36,863 nucleotides of DNA from Syntrophomonadaceae bacterium (GTDB taxonomy: Bacteria > Bacillota > Dethiobacteria > DTU022 > PWGO01): assembly GCA_003554525.1 (NCBI GenBank), contig PWGO01000133.1:1-36863 (forward strand), read 5' to 3'. Numbering within the stretch: the first letter of the stretch is position 1; each line of letters opens with the position of its first letter. This document shows positions 36,280 to 36,863 of the stretch, in pieces. The position numbers and the translations under genes are program-made. The notes under the pieces are model-generated. The model had not been told where the DNA came from. It saw only the letters and a program-made list of their open reading frames with translations, and searched no databases.

Positions 36280-36855
36280 TTGATAGAAATAAGTGATGAG
36301 CAAAAAGCTCAGGAGCTTATTTCTTCTTTTATTTGCAGCAAAGACCACGATGTAGAAATGTTTTTAAAGCACAAAGCCGTTTCCTTTGAAAAATCAGGAA
36401 AAAGCCGGACTTTTTTTATCTTCGATGAAGACGCAGAAAGTTTTAATGTTTTAGCTTACTATACCCTGGCACTGCAGGTTTTAAAAGTCCCTTCTTCCTT
36501 CTCTAATCGAGAAGTCAAAAAATTAGATGGGTTCAGTGCAAAAATACGTGGAGAACGTATTACAGCAGTTCCTGCAATTTTAATTGGACAAGTTGGTAAA
36601 AATGATCTGTACCAAGAGAGCTTAACAGGGTTTAAACTGATGCAGTACTGTTTAAGCACCCTTTTTGACGGACAAGCGCACTTGGGTGGAAGAGTTGTAA
36701 TGCTGGAATGTAAAGATATACCCTACCTGATCGATTTTTATAAACAGTTCGGTTTTATTAAGCTGGAAAGAGACTGTCAAGAGGATGAGCTGGTGCAGCT
36801 TATTAAAACCCTGCGGGAAGATGAATTGATTGAAAAGACAGAGCTCCAGCAATAG
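36280..36855 (+). CDS. GNAT-family acetyltransferase-like protein, candidate toxin
   Basis: VEMFLKHKAVSFEKSGKSRTFFIFDED...LAYYTLAL...AILIGQVGKNDLYQESLTGFKLMQYCLSTLF...GGRVVMLECKDIPYLIDFYKQFGFIKL; start five bases after the upstream stop; exact start codon uncertain (TTG). Confidence 0.8.
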   Translation: MIEISDEQKAQELISSFICSKDHDVEMFLKHKAVSFEKSGKSRTFFIFDEDAESFNVLAYYTLALQVLKVPSSFSNREVKKLDGFSAKIRGERITAVPAILIGQVGKNDLYQESLTGFKLMQYCLSTLFDGQAHLGGRVVMLECKDIPYLIDFYKQFGFIKLERDCQEDELVQLIKTLREDELIEKTELQQ

Positions 36856-36863
36856 GGCCGTCA

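Noticed and set aside
1-36863. CRISPR array, rRNA, prophage or intact transposase
   Set aside because: No spacer/repeat periodicity, rRNA-like sequence, phage structural genes or transposase ORFs seen; the tandem repeats are contiguous without spacers.

Overview
This 36.9 kb window looks like chromosomal DNA from a spore-forming Firmicutes/Clostridia-type bacterium. That call rests on a Spo0E-like protein, a Gmad2 domain, CWB2 repeats, and T-box and M-box leaders. Recognisable blocks: a two-gene sufC-sufB Fe-S assembly pair next to a CWB2-trypsin-like surface protease; several small envelope or lipoprotein genes; an M20 peptidase; serA; a cNMP/CBS/DUF294 protein; an argCJBDF operon behind a T-box leader whose specifier reads CGC (Arg); and a succinyl-CoA/methylmalonyl-CoA cluster (sucC, sucD, mutase large and B12 subunits, epimerase, carboxyltransferase). 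That cluster is headed by a PAS/AAA+/Fis regulator. Also present: a P-loop NTPase fused to an Asp23-like domain, fdhD, an LRR lipoprotein, an M-box-controlled mgtE, and a GNAT gene at the right edge preceded by a 57-aa ORF missing from the supplied ORF track. Points most worth a second look: (1) the enhancer-binding-protein-like regulator has lost GAFTGA, Walker B, sensor I, one R-finger and the sensor II Arg but keeps Walker A and the Fis HTH; (2) the candidate 57-aa antitoxin/GNAT toxin pair; (3) the P-loop-Asp23 fusion preceded by two perfect 12-bp palindromes; (4) a 57-aa ORF between the M-box terminator and mgtE; (5) heptamer tandem arrays and a 22-bp perfect inverted repeat downstream of argF. 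All calls come from reading the sequence and translations; no database search was run.
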